Assembly (NCBI RefSeq): GCF_014518425.1
Contig: NZ_JACVCU010000002.1
Location: 682,001-746,000, forward strand
Source: Terrabacter sp. MAHUQ-38
Lineage (GTDB): Bacteria; Actinomycetota; Actinomycetes; Actinomycetales; Dermatophilaceae
DNA: 64,000 nucleotides
Direction of reading: 5' to 3'
A program made the position numbers and the translations under genes. This document shows positions 26,424-35,989 of this stretch, in pieces. The notes beneath the pieces are model-generated. The model ran no database searches. It was given only the letters and a program-made list of their open reading frames with translations, and had not been told where the DNA came from. Every line of letters starts with the position of its first letter. The stretch's first letter is position 1.

Positions 26424-27395
26424 TCAGCGGACCTGCACCCGGGCTCCGCGGGCCGGCACCCCGGGCAGGAGACGCTCCCAGTACGGAGCGAGATGGCCAG
26501 CCTGCACGTCGGCCTCGGCTGCACGTGTGGTGAGGACCAGGACGCTGGGACCGGCCCCCGAGACGACGGCGGCATGTCCCTGCGAGCGCAGGTGGTCGAC
26601 GAGTGCCATCGTGTCCGGATAGGACGGCCGGCGGGCCTCCTGGTGCAACCAGTCACGGGTCGCGGCGTGCAGGTGGCTCGGGTCGGCCGTGAGGGCGTGG
26701 ACGAGCAACGCCGCGCGGCCGGCACCGGCCGCCGCGGCAGCGAGCGAGACCGTCGCGGGCAGGACGGCACGCGCCGTCCGCGTGGCGAGCTGGGTCTCCG
26801 GGACGAAGACGACGACGTCGACGTCGGGGTGCGGGTCGATGCGTGCCGTGACGGTGCGCTCGCCGCGGTCGAGCCCGGTCCCGTCGGGCATCCAGCTCAC
26901 GGTGAGGCCACCGAGGACGCTGGCCGACGCGTTGTCGGGATGCCCTTCGAGCTCGCTCGCCACGTGGGATGCCAGCCCGAGGTCGACGGGCACCTCCTCG
27001 CCGGGAGCCGGCCATCCGGCATTCGGCTCGATGGCGTACGAGAGCGCCTGTGCGGCAACGACGCCCGCCACGATGGCCGTGGCGGACGAGCCGAGGCCGC
27101 GGCTGTGCGGAACTCCGTTGGTCGCGACGATCCGCAACCCTGCCGGTGCCTCGACGCCGAGGGCGCGCCACGTGTGCTGGATCGTCGCGTGGACGAGGTG
27201 CCCCTCGTCGGTGGGCACGTCGGAGGCGCCCTCGCCGGTGACCTCGATGATCAGCCCTGCCGTGTCCGACGTCGTCACGACGTAGTCGTCCCAGAGACCG
27301 AGGGCGAGGCCGATCGAGTCGAAGCCGGGACCGAGGTTCGCGCTGCTCGCCGGCACGCGGGCGTGGACGGACCGGCCCGCGGGCACCCGGCTCAC
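26424..27395 (-). CDS. thrB: Homoserine kinase
   Basis: GHMP-family kinase that phosphorylates homoserine for threonine synthesis (323 residues). Motif 1 is PASSANLGPGFDSIG, the ATP-binding motif 2 is SRGLGSSATAIVAG, and the C-terminal motif is AVVSGAGPSVLVLT. GTG start at 27393-27395 lies four bases after the thrC stop; codons further upstream are out of family. It is the last gene of hom-thrC-thrB. Confidence 0.95.
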   Translation of the reverse strand: MSRVPAGRSVHARVPASSANLGPGFDSIGLALGLWDDYVVTTSDTAGLIIEVTGEGASDVPTDEGHLVHATIQHTWRALGVEAPAGLRIVATNGVPHSRGLGSSATAIVAGVVAAQALSYAIEPNAGWPAPGEEVPVDLGLASHVASELEGHPDNASASVLGGLTVSWMPDGTGLDRGERTVTARIDPHPDVDVVVFVPETQLATRTARAVLPATVSLAAAAAGAGRAALLVHALTADPSHLHAATRDWLHQEARRPSYPDTMALVDHLRSQGHAAVVSGAGPSVLVLTTRAAEADVQAGHLAPYWERLLPGVPARGARVQVR

Positions 27396-27399
27396 GCGC

Positions 27400-28494
27400 T
27401 CAGCCCTCGAGGCCGAGTGCCTGGGCGGCGGAGAAGGCGTCGACCGAGACGCGGGTCGGCACGACCTCCGCACCGTCGGCGGTGCGCAGCGCCCACTGGG
27501 GGTCCTTGAGCCCATGACCCGTCACGGTGCAGACGATGCGCGCGCCCGACGGGACCAGACCCGCCGCGTGGCTCGCGAGCAGGCCGGCCACGGAAGCTGC
27601 CGAACCGGGCTCGACGAAGACGCCCTCCTGCGAGGAGAGGTAACGGTGGGCGTCGAGGATCTGCTCGTCGGTGACAGCCTCGATGCGGCCACCTGACTCG
27701 TCGCGTGCCGCGATCGCCTGCTCCCACGACGCGGGGTTGCCGATCCGGATGGCGGTCGCGATGGTCTCGGGGTGGTCGACGGGGTGGCCGAGCACGATCG
27801 GTGCGGCTCCCGCTGCCTGGAAGCCCCACATGACGGGCAGGTGCGTCGCCGGGCCGGGGCGGTCGCTGACGGTGGGATCGGCGGAGTACTCGCGGTAACC
27901 CCGCCAGTACGCGGTGATGTTGCCGGCGTTGCCGACCGGGAGACAGTGGATGTCGGGGGCGTCGCCGAGGGCGTCGACGACCTCGAACGACGCGGTCTTC
28001 TGGCCCTCGATGCGGGCCGGGTTGACCGAGTTGACGAGCTCGACGGGGTAGGCCTCGGCGAGCTTGCGCGCCAGCGTGAGGCAGTCGTCGAAGTTGCCGT
28101 CGACCTGGAGCAGGGTCGCGCCGTGCGCGATCGCCTGGCTCAGCTTGCCCATCGCGATCTTGCCGTCGGGCACGAGCACGCCGCAGGCCATGCCGGCCTT
28201 CGTGGCGTATGCCGCCGCCGACGCGGACGTGTTGCCCGTGCTCGCGCAGATGACGGCCTTGGCGCCCGTCTTGGCGGCGACGCTGATCGCGGTCGTCATG
28301 CCGCGGTCCTTGAACGAGCCGGTCGGGTTGAGGCCCTCGTACTTGAGATGGACCTCGGCGCCCACTCGCTCCGAGAGCTTCGCGGCGTGGATGAGCGGCG
28401 TCCCGCCCTCGTGCAGCGTGACCACCGGCGCACCCTCGAGCATCGGGAGCCGGTCGGCGTACTCGCGGATCACGCCGCGCCACTGGTGAGCCAT
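27400..28494 (-). CDS. thrC: Threonine synthase
   Basis: PLP enzyme converting phosphohomoserine to threonine (364 residues, the short class typical of actinobacteria). The PLP lysine is in [13 protein letters not shown] (about residue 62), the cofactor phosphate loop is [12 protein letters not shown], and the family block [15 protein letters not shown] is present. The ATG shares one base with the hom stop (TGATG), so translation is coupled. Followed by thrB after four bases. Confidence 0.96.
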   Translation of the reverse strand: MAHQWRGVIREYADRLPMLEGAPVVTLHEGGTPLIHAAKLSERVGAEVHLKYEGLNPTGSFKDRGMTTAISVAAKTGAKAVICASTGNTSASAAAYATKAGMACGVLVPDGKIAMGKLSQAIAHGATLLQVDGNFDDCLTLARKLAEAYPVELVNSVNPARIEGQKTASFEVVDALGDAPDIHCLPVGNAGNITAYWRGYREYSADPTVSDRPGPATHLPVMWGFQAAGAAPIVLGHPVDHPETIATAIRIGNPASWEQAIAARDESGGRIEAVTDEQILDAHRYLSSQEGVFVEPGSAASVAGLLASHAAGLVPSGARIVCTVTGHGLKDPQWALRTADGAEVVPTRVSVDAFSAAQALGLEG

Positions 28495-29810
28495 CAGGAA
28501 CCTTCCACGCGCATCACGGAGTTGACACCACGGACGACGTCGAGCGTGCGCAGTCGCTCGACCGTGGACGAGAGGGCCGCATCGCTCGCGGTGTGCGTGA
28601 CGATGATGAGGTTGGCGCGGGCGGACTCACCGTCCGCGGCCGCCACGAGATGCTGGCGCACCGTCTCGATCGACACGTCGTGGTCGGCGAAGGCCGCCGC
28701 GACCTGGGCGAGGACACCCGACCGGTCCTCGACGTCGAGGCTGATGTGGTAGCGCGTCTGGGCGTCGCCCATGGTCAGGACGGGCAGGTCGGCATAGCTC
28801 GACTCCCCGGGTCCCAGGCCGCCGCCGACCCGGTGGCGCGCGACGGCGACGAGGTCACCGAGCACGGCAGAGGCCGTGGGGTCGCCGCCCGCGCCCTTGC
28901 CGTAGAACATCAGCTGGCCGGCGGCGTCGGCCTCGACGAAGACGGCGTTGAAGGCCTCGCGCACGCCGGCGAGGGGGTGCGACCTCGGGATCATCGCGGG
29001 GTGCACGCGCACGCTGACGCCCTTGTCGCCGCGCTCACAGATCGCGAGGAGCTTGACGACGGCATCCATCTCCCGGGCGGCGGCGACATCGGCCGCCGTG
29101 ACCTCAGTGATGCCCTCGCGGTAGACGTCGGTGCCGGACACCCGCGTGTGGAACGCGAGCGAGGCGAGGATGGCCGCCTTCGCGGCGGCATCGAAACCCT
29201 CGACGTCGGCCGTGGGGTCCGCCTCGGCGTAGCCCAGCGCCTGGGCCTGCTCGACGGCGTCGTCGAAACCGGCGCCGGTCGTGTCCATCTTGTCGAGGAC
29301 GTAGTTGGTCGTTCCGTTGACGATGCCGAGCACCTTGCGCACCTCGTCGCCGGCGAGCGACTCGCGCAGCGGCCGCAGCAGCGGGATCGCGCCCGCGACC
29401 GCCGCCTCGTAGTAGAGGTCGACGCCGTACCCTGCGGCCGCGGCGTACAGGGCGGGGCCGTCCTCGGCGAGGAGGGCCTTGTTGGCCGTGACGACCGAGG
29501 CGCCGTGCTCCATGGCACGCAGGATGAGCGAGCGGGCCGGTTCGATGCCGCCGATGACCTCCACGACGACGTCGGCCCTGGTCACGAGCTCGTCGGCGTC
29601 GGTCGTGAAGAGGGCTGGGTCGACGCCGAGGTCGGACCGGTCGCGACCCGACCGGCGGACGGCGATGCCCGTGATCTCCAGCCGCGCGCCCACCCGGGCG
29701 GCCATGTCGTCGGCGTGCTCGGTGAGCAGGCGTGCGACCGCTCCACCCACGACGCCGGCCCCGAGCAGGGCGACGCGCAACGGCCTGGGGTCACTCACGG
29801 CGCTGTCCAC
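28494..29810 (-). CDS. hom: Homoserine dehydrogenase
   Basis: NAD(P)-dependent reductase of aspartate semialdehyde, the branch point for threonine and methionine (438 residues). The nucleotide-binding motif is [15 protein letters not shown]. The catalytic region includes [12 protein letters not shown] and [16 protein letters not shown]-terminal ACT domain ([20 protein letters not shown] onward) should confer feedback inhibition by threonine. GTG at 29808-29810 with AGGA eight to nine bases upstream; an in-frame GTG at 29798 is a second option without a ribosome site. First gene of the threonine operon. Confidence 0.96.
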   Translation of the reverse strand: MDSAVSDPRPLRVALLGAGVVGGAVARLLTEHADDMAARVGARLEITGIAVRRSGRDRSDLGVDPALFTTDADELVTRADVVVEVIGGIEPARSLILRAMEHGASVVTANKALLAEDGPALYAAAAGYGVDLYYEAAVAGAIPLLRPLRESLAGDEVRKVLGIVNGTTNYVLDKMDTTGAGFDDAVEQAQALGYAEADPTADVEGFDAAAKAAILASLAFHTRVSGTDVYREGITEVTAADVAAAREMDAVVKLLAICERGDKGVSVRVHPAMIPRSHPLAGVREAFNAVFVEADAAGQLMFYGKGAGGDPTASAVLGDLVAVARHRVGGGLGPGESSYADLPVLTMGDAQTRYHISLDVEDRSGVLAQVAAAFADHDVSIETVRQHLVAAADGESARANLIIVTHTASDAALSSTVERLRTLDVVRGVNSVMRVEGS

Positions 29811-29823
29811 GGTGCGAATCCTG

Positions 29824-29846
29824 CCGTCTGTCCGGGTGACGGACGG
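29824..29846 (-). promoter_or_regulatory. Hairpin between lysA and hom
   Basis: Nine-base arms (CCGTCTGTC at 29824-29832, GACGGACGG at 29838-29846) with one mismatch that is a wobble on one strand, and a five-base loop. It lies about 50 bases after the lysA stop and directly upstream of the hom ribosome site. It could weakly terminate lysA reading or mask hom translation. Confidence 0.4.
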
Positions 29847-29895
29847 TCATTGTTTCGCGATCCGGACATGCCCGGCGCAGGAATTGCAGGAGGCA

Positions 29896-31314
29896 TCAGA
29901 TGTCGAGGGCGAGCAGGTCGTCGATGGTCTCGCGCCTGACGATGACCCGGGCGCTGCCGTCACGCACGGCCACGACCGGCGGTCGCGGCGTGTGGTTGTA
30001 CTGGCTCGACAGGGACCGGCAGTAGGCGCCGGTGCCGGGGACCGCCACGAGGTCGCCGGGCGCGACGTCGGCGGGCAGGAACTCGTCCTTGACGACGATG
30101 TCGCCGCTCTCGCAGTGCTTGCCGACGACGCGCGCGAGCACGGGATCCGCCGTGGAGGCACGGTTGGCGAGGGTGCACGAGTAGTTGGCGTCGTAGAGGG
30201 CGGTGCGGACGTTGTCGCTCATCCCGCCGTCGACGGAGACGTAGACGCGCTGGGCCCCGCCGTCGAGGTCCACCGGCTTGACGGTGCCGACCTCGTAGAG
30301 CGTGAAGGTGCTCGGGCCGGCGATGGCGCGACCCGGCTCCACGGAGATCCTGGGCACGGCGACGCCGTCGGCGCGGCACTCGCGCTCGATGATCTCGGCC
30401 ATGCCGGCGGCGAGGTTCTTCGGCGGGAGGGGGTCGTGCTCGGTCGTGTAGGCGATGCCGAAGCCACCGCCGAGATCGAGCTCGGGTAGCTCGGCGCCGA
30501 GCTCCTTGGCGACCTGCGTGTGCAGCCCGAGAATGCGCCGCGCCGAGACCTCGAACCCGGAGGTGTCGAAGATCTGCGAGCCGATGTGGCTGTGCAGCCC
30601 GAGCAGCCGAAGCGACTCGGGCCGGGCGAGGATGCGGCGGACCGCCTCGAAGGCATGGCCGCCCGAGAGCGACAGCCCGAACTTCTGGTCCTCGTGCGCC
30701 GTCGCGATGAACTCGTGCGTGTGCGCCTCGACCCCGACGGTGACGCGGACCAGGACCGGCGCGACCACGCCCAGCTCATTGGCGACGTCGGCGACGCGTT
30801 CGATCTCGTCGAAGGAGTCGATGACGATGCGGCTCACGCCGTACTCCAGGGCCGCGCGGATCTCGGCGACGCTCTTGTTGTTGCCGTGCATCCCGATCTT
30901 CTGGCCGGGCACGCCTGCGCGCACCGCGACCGCCAGCTCACCTCCGGTGCACACGTCGAGGTGCAGGCCTTCGTCGTGGACCCAGCGTGCCACCTCGGTG
31001 CAGAGGAACGCCTTGCCGGCGTAGAACACGTCGGCCGCGCCGGACAGGCTGTCGAACACCTCGGCGTAGGTCTGCTTGAAGTCCCTTGCGCGAGAACGGA
31101 AGTCGTCCTCGTCGATGACGTATGCCGGTGTGCCGAACTCGCGCGCCAGCTCGGTGACGCTCACACCGCCGACCGTGAGGACGCCGCCGCTGCCGCGCCC
31201 GACGGACGTCGCCCACAGGGACGGCACGAGGGCGTTGACGTCGACGGGGGTCTGGAGCCACGCGGGGCCGCGGTAGCCCTCCGCGTGCAGCGCTCCGGCT
31301 TCGTGTGCGCGCAT
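29896..31314 (-). CDS. lysA: Diaminopimelate decarboxylase
   Basis: PLP fold-III enzyme making lysine from meso-diaminopimelate (472 residues). The PLP lysine is in DVFYAGKAFLC. Also visible are LHSHIGSQIFD, the glycine-rich LDLGGGFGIAY, VEPGRAIAGP and the second-subunit active-site segment GKHCESGDIV. ATG at 31312-31314 with GAGGA seven bases upstream, two bases after the stop of the ArgS-like gene, so the two form an operon as argS-lysA do in mycobacteria. Confidence 0.96.
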   Translation of the reverse strand: MRAHEAGALHAEGYRGPAWLQTPVDVNALVPSLWATSVGRGSGGVLTVGGVSVTELAREFGTPAYVIDEDDFRSRARDFKQTYAEVFDSLSGAADVFYAGKAFLCTEVARWVHDEGLHLDVCTGGELAVAVRAGVPGQKIGMHGNNKSVAEIRAALEYGVSRIVIDSFDEIERVADVANELGVVAPVLVRVTVGVEAHTHEFIATAHEDQKFGLSLSGGHAFEAVRRILARPESLRLLGLHSHIGSQIFDTSGFEVSARRILGLHTQVAKELGAELPELDLGGGFGIAYTTEHDPLPPKNLAAGMAEIIERECRADGVAVPRISVEPGRAIAGPSTFTLYEVGTVKPVDLDGGAQRVYVSVDGGMSDNVRTALYDANYSCTLANRASTADPVLARVVGKHCESGDIVVKDEFLPADVAPGDLVAVPGTGAYCRSLSSQYNHTPRPPVVAVRDGSARVIVRRETIDDLLALDI

Positions 31315-31316
31315 TG

Positions 31317-32111
31317 CTACATCCTCTCCGGGGCCGAGGCGCCGAGGCGCTCGAGTCCATTGCGCAAGACGATGCGGACGGCGTCCGCGAGGACGACGCG
31401 GGCACCGTGGACTGACTGCACCGACGCGCCCACCGTCGTGGGTCGCAGCGGGTGGTCCCAGGCGTCGGCGAGCGAGGCCAGGTCGGTGACGGCGCGTCGC
31501 TGCTGCACCTCGTCACCGACATGGGTCTCGAGCCGTTGGGGAAGGTCGGCGAGCGCGACGAGCAGGTGCCGCTCGGCGACATGGGTCAGCTCGCCGAGCC
31601 GCGTCGGTGACCGGCGCTCCACCCCGGCGGCCTCCGCGTTGCGGATGAGCCGGCAGAGCCTCGCGTGCGAGCGTTGGGCGGCGAGGACCGGGTCGTCGGG
31701 GGGACGGCTCCCGGGCAGCTCGGTGAGCTCGCGGTGGGAACTGCCGGGGGCGAGAGCGTAGGTGTCCTGCCCCTCGAGGACCAGGCGGACGATGGCGGAG
31801 CGGGCGAGGTCCTCGAGGGTGATCGCGATGAGGCCGCTCGGCGCCACCTCGACCGCGGCGACCGGCTTCTGCTGGGTCAGCCCCCGGGCGAGGACGCGGG
31901 CGAGGTCGCGGGGTCCGAGGTCGATCTGCGGGGCCCAGCGCTGGGCGACGGGTGTCACCCAGTCGGCGATGACGCCGGCGGTTCGCGCATCGGTCGGCCG
32001 GAACAGCGGTCCCGCCGGCGGACCGGCCTCCGCCTCATCGGGGAGCTCCCCCGTGCGGGCTGCCTGCGCGGCGACGTCCTCGAGGAGGGCGCGCAGCTGC
32101 TCCGGCGTCAT
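31317..32111 (-). CDS. ArgS-like protein with N-terminal and DALR domains but no catalytic core
   Basis: 264 residues in the place of arginyl-tRNA synthetase. Residues about 45-100 (WAPQIDLGPRDLARVLARGL, then VAAVEVAPSGLIAITL) resemble the N-terminal tRNA-D-loop domain of ArgS. Residues about 145-264 (HARLCRLIRNAEAAGV ... RIVLRNGLERLGASAPERM) resemble its DALR anticodon-binding domain, including the typical ending. The 300-residue Rossmann core with the HIGH and KMSK motifs is absent, so it cannot charge tRNA. ATG at 32109-32111; TAGACT six bases upstream suggests leaderless expression. It is divergent from tRNA-Arg(CCG). Confidence 0.8.
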   Translation of the reverse strand: MTPEQLRALLEDVAAQAARTGELPDEAEAGPPAGPLFRPTDARTAGVIADWVTPVAQRWAPQIDLGPRDLARVLARGLTQQKPVAAVEVAPSGLIAITLEDLARSAIVRLVLEGQDTYALAPGSSHRELTELPGSRPPDDPVLAAQRSHARLCRLIRNAEAAGVERRSPTRLGELTHVAERHLLVALADLPQRLETHVGDEVQQRRAVTDLASLADAWDHPLRPTTVGASVQSVHGARVVLADAVRIVLRNGLERLGASAPERM

Positions 32112-32117
32112 GGCGCG

Positions 32118-32123
32118 AGTCTA
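32118..32123 (-). promoter_or_regulatory. -10 element of the ArgS-like gene (leaderless type)
   Basis: TAGACT on the minus strand, ending six bases before the ATG at 32111. No ribosome site is visible. Confidence 0.5.
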
Positions 32124-32193
32124 CGAGGGACGGCTCGGCCGGGTCGGCCGGCTCGATCCGGGGGCGCATTCAGCGTCGGGCCGCCTCTGCTGC

Positions 32194-32199
32194 TAATCT
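32194..32199 (+). promoter_or_regulatory. Candidate -10 of tRNA-Arg
   Basis: TAATCT, 26 bases upstream of the mature tRNA 5' end, with TTCAGC about 19 bases further upstream as a weak -35. Position fits a short tRNA leader. Confidence 0.4.
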
Positions 32200-32225
32200 C
32201 ACCGGGCGCACGAAAAGTGTGTGTC

Positions 32226-32297
32226 GCCCCCGTAGCTCAGGGGATAGAGCACCGCCCTCCGGAGGCGGGAGCGCAGGTTCGAATCCTGCCGGGGGCA
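32226..32297 (+). tRNA. tRNA-Arg (anticodon CCG)
   Basis: Complete cloverleaf. Acceptor stem GCCCCCG at 32226-32232 pairs with CGGGGGC at 32290-32296, with discriminator A at 32297. D-arm is AGCTCAGGGGATAGAGC, the anticodon loop CTCCGGA reads CCG, and the T-arm GCAGG-TTCGAAT-CCTGC is perfect. The genomic 3' end continues CCG rather than CCA, so CCA is added after transcription. It decodes CGG arginine codons. Its place beside the ArgS-position gene matches the mycobacterial layout. Confidence 0.97.
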
Positions 32298-32307
32298 CCG
32301 AACGCCG

Positions 32308-32348
32308 AAGGGCGGTCACCAAGCGCGAAGCGCCCGGTGACCGCCCTT
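32308..32348 (+). terminator. Terminator of tRNA-Arg
   Basis: Perfect 13-bp inverted repeat (AAGGGCGGTCACC at 32308-32320, complement at 32336-32348). The 15-base loop itself contains GCGC-GAA-GCGC, making a stacked hairpin. It begins 11 bases after the tRNA. Confidence 0.8.
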
Positions 32349-32686
32349 CCGCACTCCGGTCCGGGATCGTCGGGTCGGGTGGTCAGGATGGTCAGGGGCT
32401 GGTGAACAGGACCAGGTCGGCACAGCCGAACTGGTCGTAGCACCGGGCGCCACCCGGAGACGTAGATGGTGATGGTGACATCCCGGCACGGCGCGCTCGA
32501 GGTGACCGCCCCGATGGCCTGCCTGACAGCCGAACGGCGTTGACCACGAGCGACGGAGATTGGGAATGCCTTTCGCCTGTAAGGCCGCTCGTTCCTGCGC
32601 GCCGCTGTCGTGACCGCAGTCGTGCGTACGCGTCGCGCTCGCCGGGGCCAACCCCCCTGACCTCAGGTGCGTGCCACGATGGGCTG
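32349..32686. other. Gene-poor stretch after tRNA-Arg with a possible decayed reading frame
   Basis: Nothing firm. On the minus strand near 32400-32530 one frame reads AVTSSAPCRDVTITIYVSG and, after a shift of frame, GGARCYDQFGCADLVLFTSP and a stop; together they read like a natural C-terminus broken by a frameshift. I cannot name the parent family. No integrase or direct repeat of the tRNA 3' end was seen. Confidence 0.3.
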
Positions 32687-33337
32687 GTGCTCATCTCCAA
32701 GCCCGTTGCCGAGGCCATTCGCGCCGGCACCGTCACCCAGGCCTTCCGGCGTTGGGACGCCCCGCGTGTCAAGGTCGGTGGACTCCAGCTGACGCCGGCC
32801 GGGCTCGTGCGCTTCGACGCAGTCAGCAAGGTGCGGGACCCGTCGCGGCTCACGGAGCGCGACGCGAGGAAGGCCGGACTCAAGGACCTCGCCACGCTCC
32901 AGAAGCACCTCGCGCCGAGGGAGCGCAGACCCTCGCCACGAGGAGGCCGTGGTGGCGACACCGTCTACCGCATCAGGCTCAGCTGGGCCGGGGAGGACCC
33001 GCGAGTCGCCTTGCGCGAGAGCCTTCCGGACGAGGCGACCCTCGGTGACATCGCGGCCCGGCTCGCCCGACTCGATGCCCGGCCGACCGGTCCGTGGACC
33101 CGCGACATCCTCACGTGGATCCGCGACAACCCCCGCGTCGTGTCCAAGGAGCTGGCCGCACTCCGCGGCTGCGAGCTGCTCCCCATGAAGATCGACATCC
33201 GCAAGCTCAAGGCCCTCGGGCTGACGGTCAGCCACGACGTCGGCTACGAGCTGTCCCCGCGCGGCAGGGCATACCTCGGCTACATCGAGCGCACCGAGCG
33301 CAGTGGGCCGACCGACCCGGACGCGCAGCCGGGGTAG
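32687..33337 (+). CDS. PUA/ASCH-like domain protein of unknown function
   Basis: 216 residues from the GTG at 32687. The N-terminal half (LISKPVAEAIRAGTVTQAFRRWD, then VKVGGLQLTPAGLVRF) resembles PUA-superfamily ASCH domains, which bind RNA or modified nucleotides. Residues about 85-105 are rich in Arg and Pro. The C-terminal half has a helical, winged-helix-like look (TWIRDNPRVVSKELAALRG ... IRKLKALGLTVSHDVGYELSPRGRAYL). An in-frame start 49 codons earlier gives no recognisable sequence and poor codon use. The ribosome site is weak. It ends 12 bases before the convergent CNNM gene. Confidence 0.7.
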   Translation: MLISKPVAEAIRAGTVTQAFRRWDAPRVKVGGLQLTPAGLVRFDAVSKVRDPSRLTERDARKAGLKDLATLQKHLAPRERRPSPRGGRGGDTVYRIRLSWAGEDPRVALRESLPDEATLGDIAARLARLDARPTGPWTRDILTWIRDNPRVVSKELAALRGCELLPMKIDIRKLKALGLTVSHDVGYELSPRGRAYLGYIERTERSGPTDPDAQPG

Positions 33338-33349
33338 CCCGTCGCGCGG

Positions 33350-34387
33350 TCACCGCTGGGTCGTGTCGGTGACCTCGCCGACGAGCTCCTCGAGCACGTC
33401 CTCGAGGAACACCACGCCCGTGACCTCGGCGTCGTCGTCGATGACCCGGGCGAGGTGCGCGCCCGTCAGCTGCATCGTGGCGAGCACGTCCTCGATGTCG
33501 TCCCCCTCGCGCACCGTCGCAAGGCGCCGTACGCGCTTGGGCGGGATGGGCTGCTCGTGGCGCTCGTCGTCTGCGTAGAGGACGTCCTTGAGGTGGATGT
33601 AGCCGGCGATCTCCCCCGCTGCGTCCCGCACCGGGTAGCGCGAGAAGCCCTGCTTGGCGACGAGTCGCTCGATGTCGGCCGGCGTCGCTCCCAGCTCGAC
33701 CGTCGTCAGCGACCCCGTGTCGACGGCGACGTCGCGCGCGAGCTTGTCGGAGAACTCGAGCGTCTTGGCGACGAGGCCGTGCCGCTCCTCCTCGATGAGG
33801 CCCTCGCGCCGCGACTCGCCGACGATGTGGGCCACCTCCTCGGCCGTGAACGCCGAGGCGATCTCGTCCTTGGGCTCGACGCGGAAGAGCCGGACGAGCG
33901 CCTTCGCCACCGTCTCCATGGCGTGGACGACGGGTCGCAGCATCGTGGAGATCCAGAAGAGCGACGGCACGAGGACGAGCACCGCACGGTCGGGTCCGGC
34001 AATGGCGAGGTTCTTCGGGATCATCTCCCCGACGACGACGTGGAGGTAGCTGATGATGAGCAGCGCGAGGGCCAGGGCGACTCCACCCGCCCACGCCTCC
34101 GGCAGCCCCCACGCGTGGAAGACCGGCTCGAGGAGGTGGTGCAGGGCGGCCTCTGCGAGCGCCCCGAGACCGACCGAGCAGACCGTGATGCCGAGCTGGG
34201 CCGTGGCAAGCATCGACCCGAGCCGCTCGAGCGCGAGCAGGCACGACGCGGCGCGCTTGCTCCCTGCGTCCGCGAGGGGCTCGAGCGTCGAGCGGCGCAC
34301 GGCCATCGCGGCGAACTCGGCACCGACGAAGAAGGCGTTGCCGAGCAGCAGGAGCAGCGAGACGAGGTAGACCCAGGCCCCGCTCAC
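33350..34387 (-). CDS. CNNM/CorC-family membrane protein with CBS domains (second of pair)
   Basis: 345 residues. The N-terminal DUF21 transmembrane domain has three to four helices ([19 protein letters not shown] ... [25 protein letters not shown]). It is followed by two CBS motifs (residues about 200-340; [20 protein letters not shown] and [16 protein letters not shown]). It lacks the CorC_HlyC C-terminal domain present in its partner. Relatives act in magnesium or cation homeostasis; older names include hemolysin C. GTG start overlaps the upstream partner's stop as GTGA. Confidence 0.88.
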   Translation of the reverse strand: MSGAWVYLVSLLLLLGNAFFVGAEFAAMAVRRSTLEPLADAGSKRAASCLLALERLGSMLATAQLGITVCSVGLGALAEAALHHLLEPVFHAWGLPEAWAGGVALALALLIISYLHVVVGEMIPKNLAIAGPDRAVLVLVPSLFWISTMLRPVVHAMETVAKALVRLFRVEPKDEIASAFTAEEVAHIVGESRREGLIEEERHGLVAKTLEFSDKLARDVAVDTGSLTTVELGATPADIERLVAKQGFSRYPVRDAAGEIAGYIHLKDVLYADDERHEQPIPPKRVRRLATVREGDDIEDVLATMQLTGAHLARVIDDDAEVTGVVFLEDVLEELVGEVTDTTQR

Positions 34388-35775
34388 GACGCCTCCCCCG
34401 ACGGGTCACGCGGCCGGTCGGGCGTGTTCTGGGCGTTCGCTCCGCCGGGTCCGTCGTGGTCGTCGGTGTGCGGCAGCGAGGCCGGGTCGGGCACGAACCG
34501 CAGCCGGTCGACCCGCCGTCCCTCCATGCCGACGACGTTGATCCGCCACCCCGGGACGTGGACGACGTCGCCGACCACCGGCACGCGGCCGAGACTCGTC
34601 ATGACGAAGCCGCCCATCGTCTCGTACGTGTACCCGTCGGGGACGTCCGCGTCGAACGCGTCGCGCACCTCGTCGGGTCGCCACAGCCCGGGCACGGTCC
34701 AGGAGCCGTCGATGAGCTCGCGGCCGCCTTGGCGGCTGCGGTCGTGCTCGTCCGAGACCTCGCCGACGATCTCCTCGACGACGTCCTCGAGCGTCACGAT
34801 GCCCGACGTGCCGCCGTACTCGTCGACGACGACGGCCATCTGGAACCCGCCCTCGCGCAGGTCGCGCAGCAGCGGGTCGAGGCGGATCGTCTCCGGCACG
34901 ACGAGGCGTTCGGACATCAGGGCCGAGACCGGCACGTCCTTGCGCCGCTCGTGCGGCACGGCCATCGCCTTCTTGACGTGCACGACGCCGTCGATGTCGT
35001 CCCAGTCGTCGCCGAGGACGGGAAAGCGCGAGTGGCCGGTTCGTCGCGACAGGCGCAGCACGTCGTCGGCGGACTCGTCGCGGTGGATGCCGGTGCACCG
35101 CACGCGCGGCGTCATGACGTCGTCGGCCGTGCGCTCCCCGAAGCCGAGAGAGCGGGTCAGCATCCGGGCCGTCGTCACGTCGAGCGTGCCGGCCTGGGCG
35201 GAGCGCTGGACCAGGCTCGCCAGCTCCTGAGGCGTACGGGCCCCGGAGAGCTCCTCCTGCGGCTGGATGCCGACGGAGCGCAGGACGGCGTTCGCCGAGC
35301 CGTTCAGCACGACGATGAGCGGCCGCGCGACGACAGCGAACACGCGGACCGGCAAGGCGACCACCTTGGCCGTCGCGAGGGGAGCCGAGATGCCGAGGAA
35401 CTGCGGCAGCAGCTCGCCGAAGACCATCGAGAAGACCGTGGCCAGCACGAGGGCGAGGGTGCTCGAGACCGCCTCGACCGCCCCGGAGCCCAGGCCGAGA
35501 GCGCCGAGCGGCCCGGAGACGAGCACGCCGATCGACGGCTGGGCGAGGTAGCCGACCACGAGTGTCGTGATGGTGATGCCGACCTGCGCCGCGGACAGCT
35601 GCGTCGAGAGCTGCTTGAGTGACTGGAGCACGACACGGGCGCGCGCATCGCCCTCGTCGATCGCGCGCTGCACGGTGGGCCGGTCGAGCGCGACGAGCGA
35701 GAACTCGGCGGCGACGAAGATCGCGGTACCCGCAGTGAGCAGGACGGCACCGAGGACCAGCAGCCACTCGGTCAC
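34384..35775 (-). CDS. CNNM/CorC-family membrane protein with CBS and CorC_HlyC domains
   Basis: 463 residues. The DUF21 membrane domain is at about 1-170 ([20 protein letters not shown], then [19 protein letters not shown]). Two CBS motifs lie at about 200-325, with the family element [28 protein letters not shown]. The C-terminal CorC_HlyC domain (about 345-430) contains [20 protein letters not shown] and [19 protein letters not shown] start at 35773-35775. Coupled to the shorter paralogue by GTGA; adjacent pairs of this kind are common in actinobacteria. A TATAGT hexamer on the minus strand (35859-35864) may be the promoter. Confidence 0.9.
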   Translation of the reverse strand: MTEWLLVLGAVLLTAGTAIFVAAEFSLVALDRPTVQRAIDEGDARARVVLQSLKQLSTQLSAAQVGITITTLVVGYLAQPSIGVLVSGPLGALGLGSGAVEAVSSTLALVLATVFSMVFGELLPQFLGISAPLATAKVVALPVRVFAVVARPLIVVLNGSANAVLRSVGIQPQEELSGARTPQELASLVQRSAQAGTLDVTTARMLTRSLGFGERTADDVMTPRVRCTGIHRDESADDVLRLSRRTGHSRFPVLGDDWDDIDGVVHVKKAMAVPHERRKDVPVSALMSERLVVPETIRLDPLLRDLREGGFQMAVVVDEYGGTSGIVTLEDVVEEIVGEVSDEHDRSRQGGRELIDGSWTVPGLWRPDEVRDAFDADVPDGYTYETMGGFVMTSLGRVPVVGDVVHVPGWRINVVGMEGRRVDRLRFVPDPASLPHTDDHDGPGGANAQNTPDRPRDPSGEAS

Positions 35776-35989
35776 CGACGGGCCACCCGTCGGGCGCGGG
35801 AAATGTGGAGCCCCGGGAGAGCCGGGACCCGGTCGCGGAGGCAGGTCATGGTGGGCCCACTATAAGGAGCGCCGGGCGCCCTTGGAGGTCCGCGGGCCCC
35901 CGCAGCGGCCTCCGTGTGGATGACGTATGCCGTGTGGTTGAGTTGGGCCCATCACGGCGGGACCCGGCTGGGCTGAGAGAGGGAGCACG
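35776..35989. promoter_or_regulatory. Divergent region between CNNM pair and ABC transporter
   Basis: 214 bases. It holds TATAGT (minus, 35859-35864), a GC-rich partial inverted repeat (AAGGAGCGCC/GGGCGCCCTT, 35864-35884) and a GTATGCC motif (35926). No consensus plus-strand promoter was identified. Confidence 0.4.

Noticed and set aside
32226-32297. tRNA-Arg 3' end as an occupied phage attachment site
   Set aside because: No second copy of the tRNA 3' end, no integrase and no phage genes within the window.
32540-32686. 49-residue upstream extension of the PUA/ASCH-like protein
   Set aside because: Cys/Arg/Pro-rich composition unlike the rest, unusual codon use, and the family-like sequence begins at the GTG at 32687.
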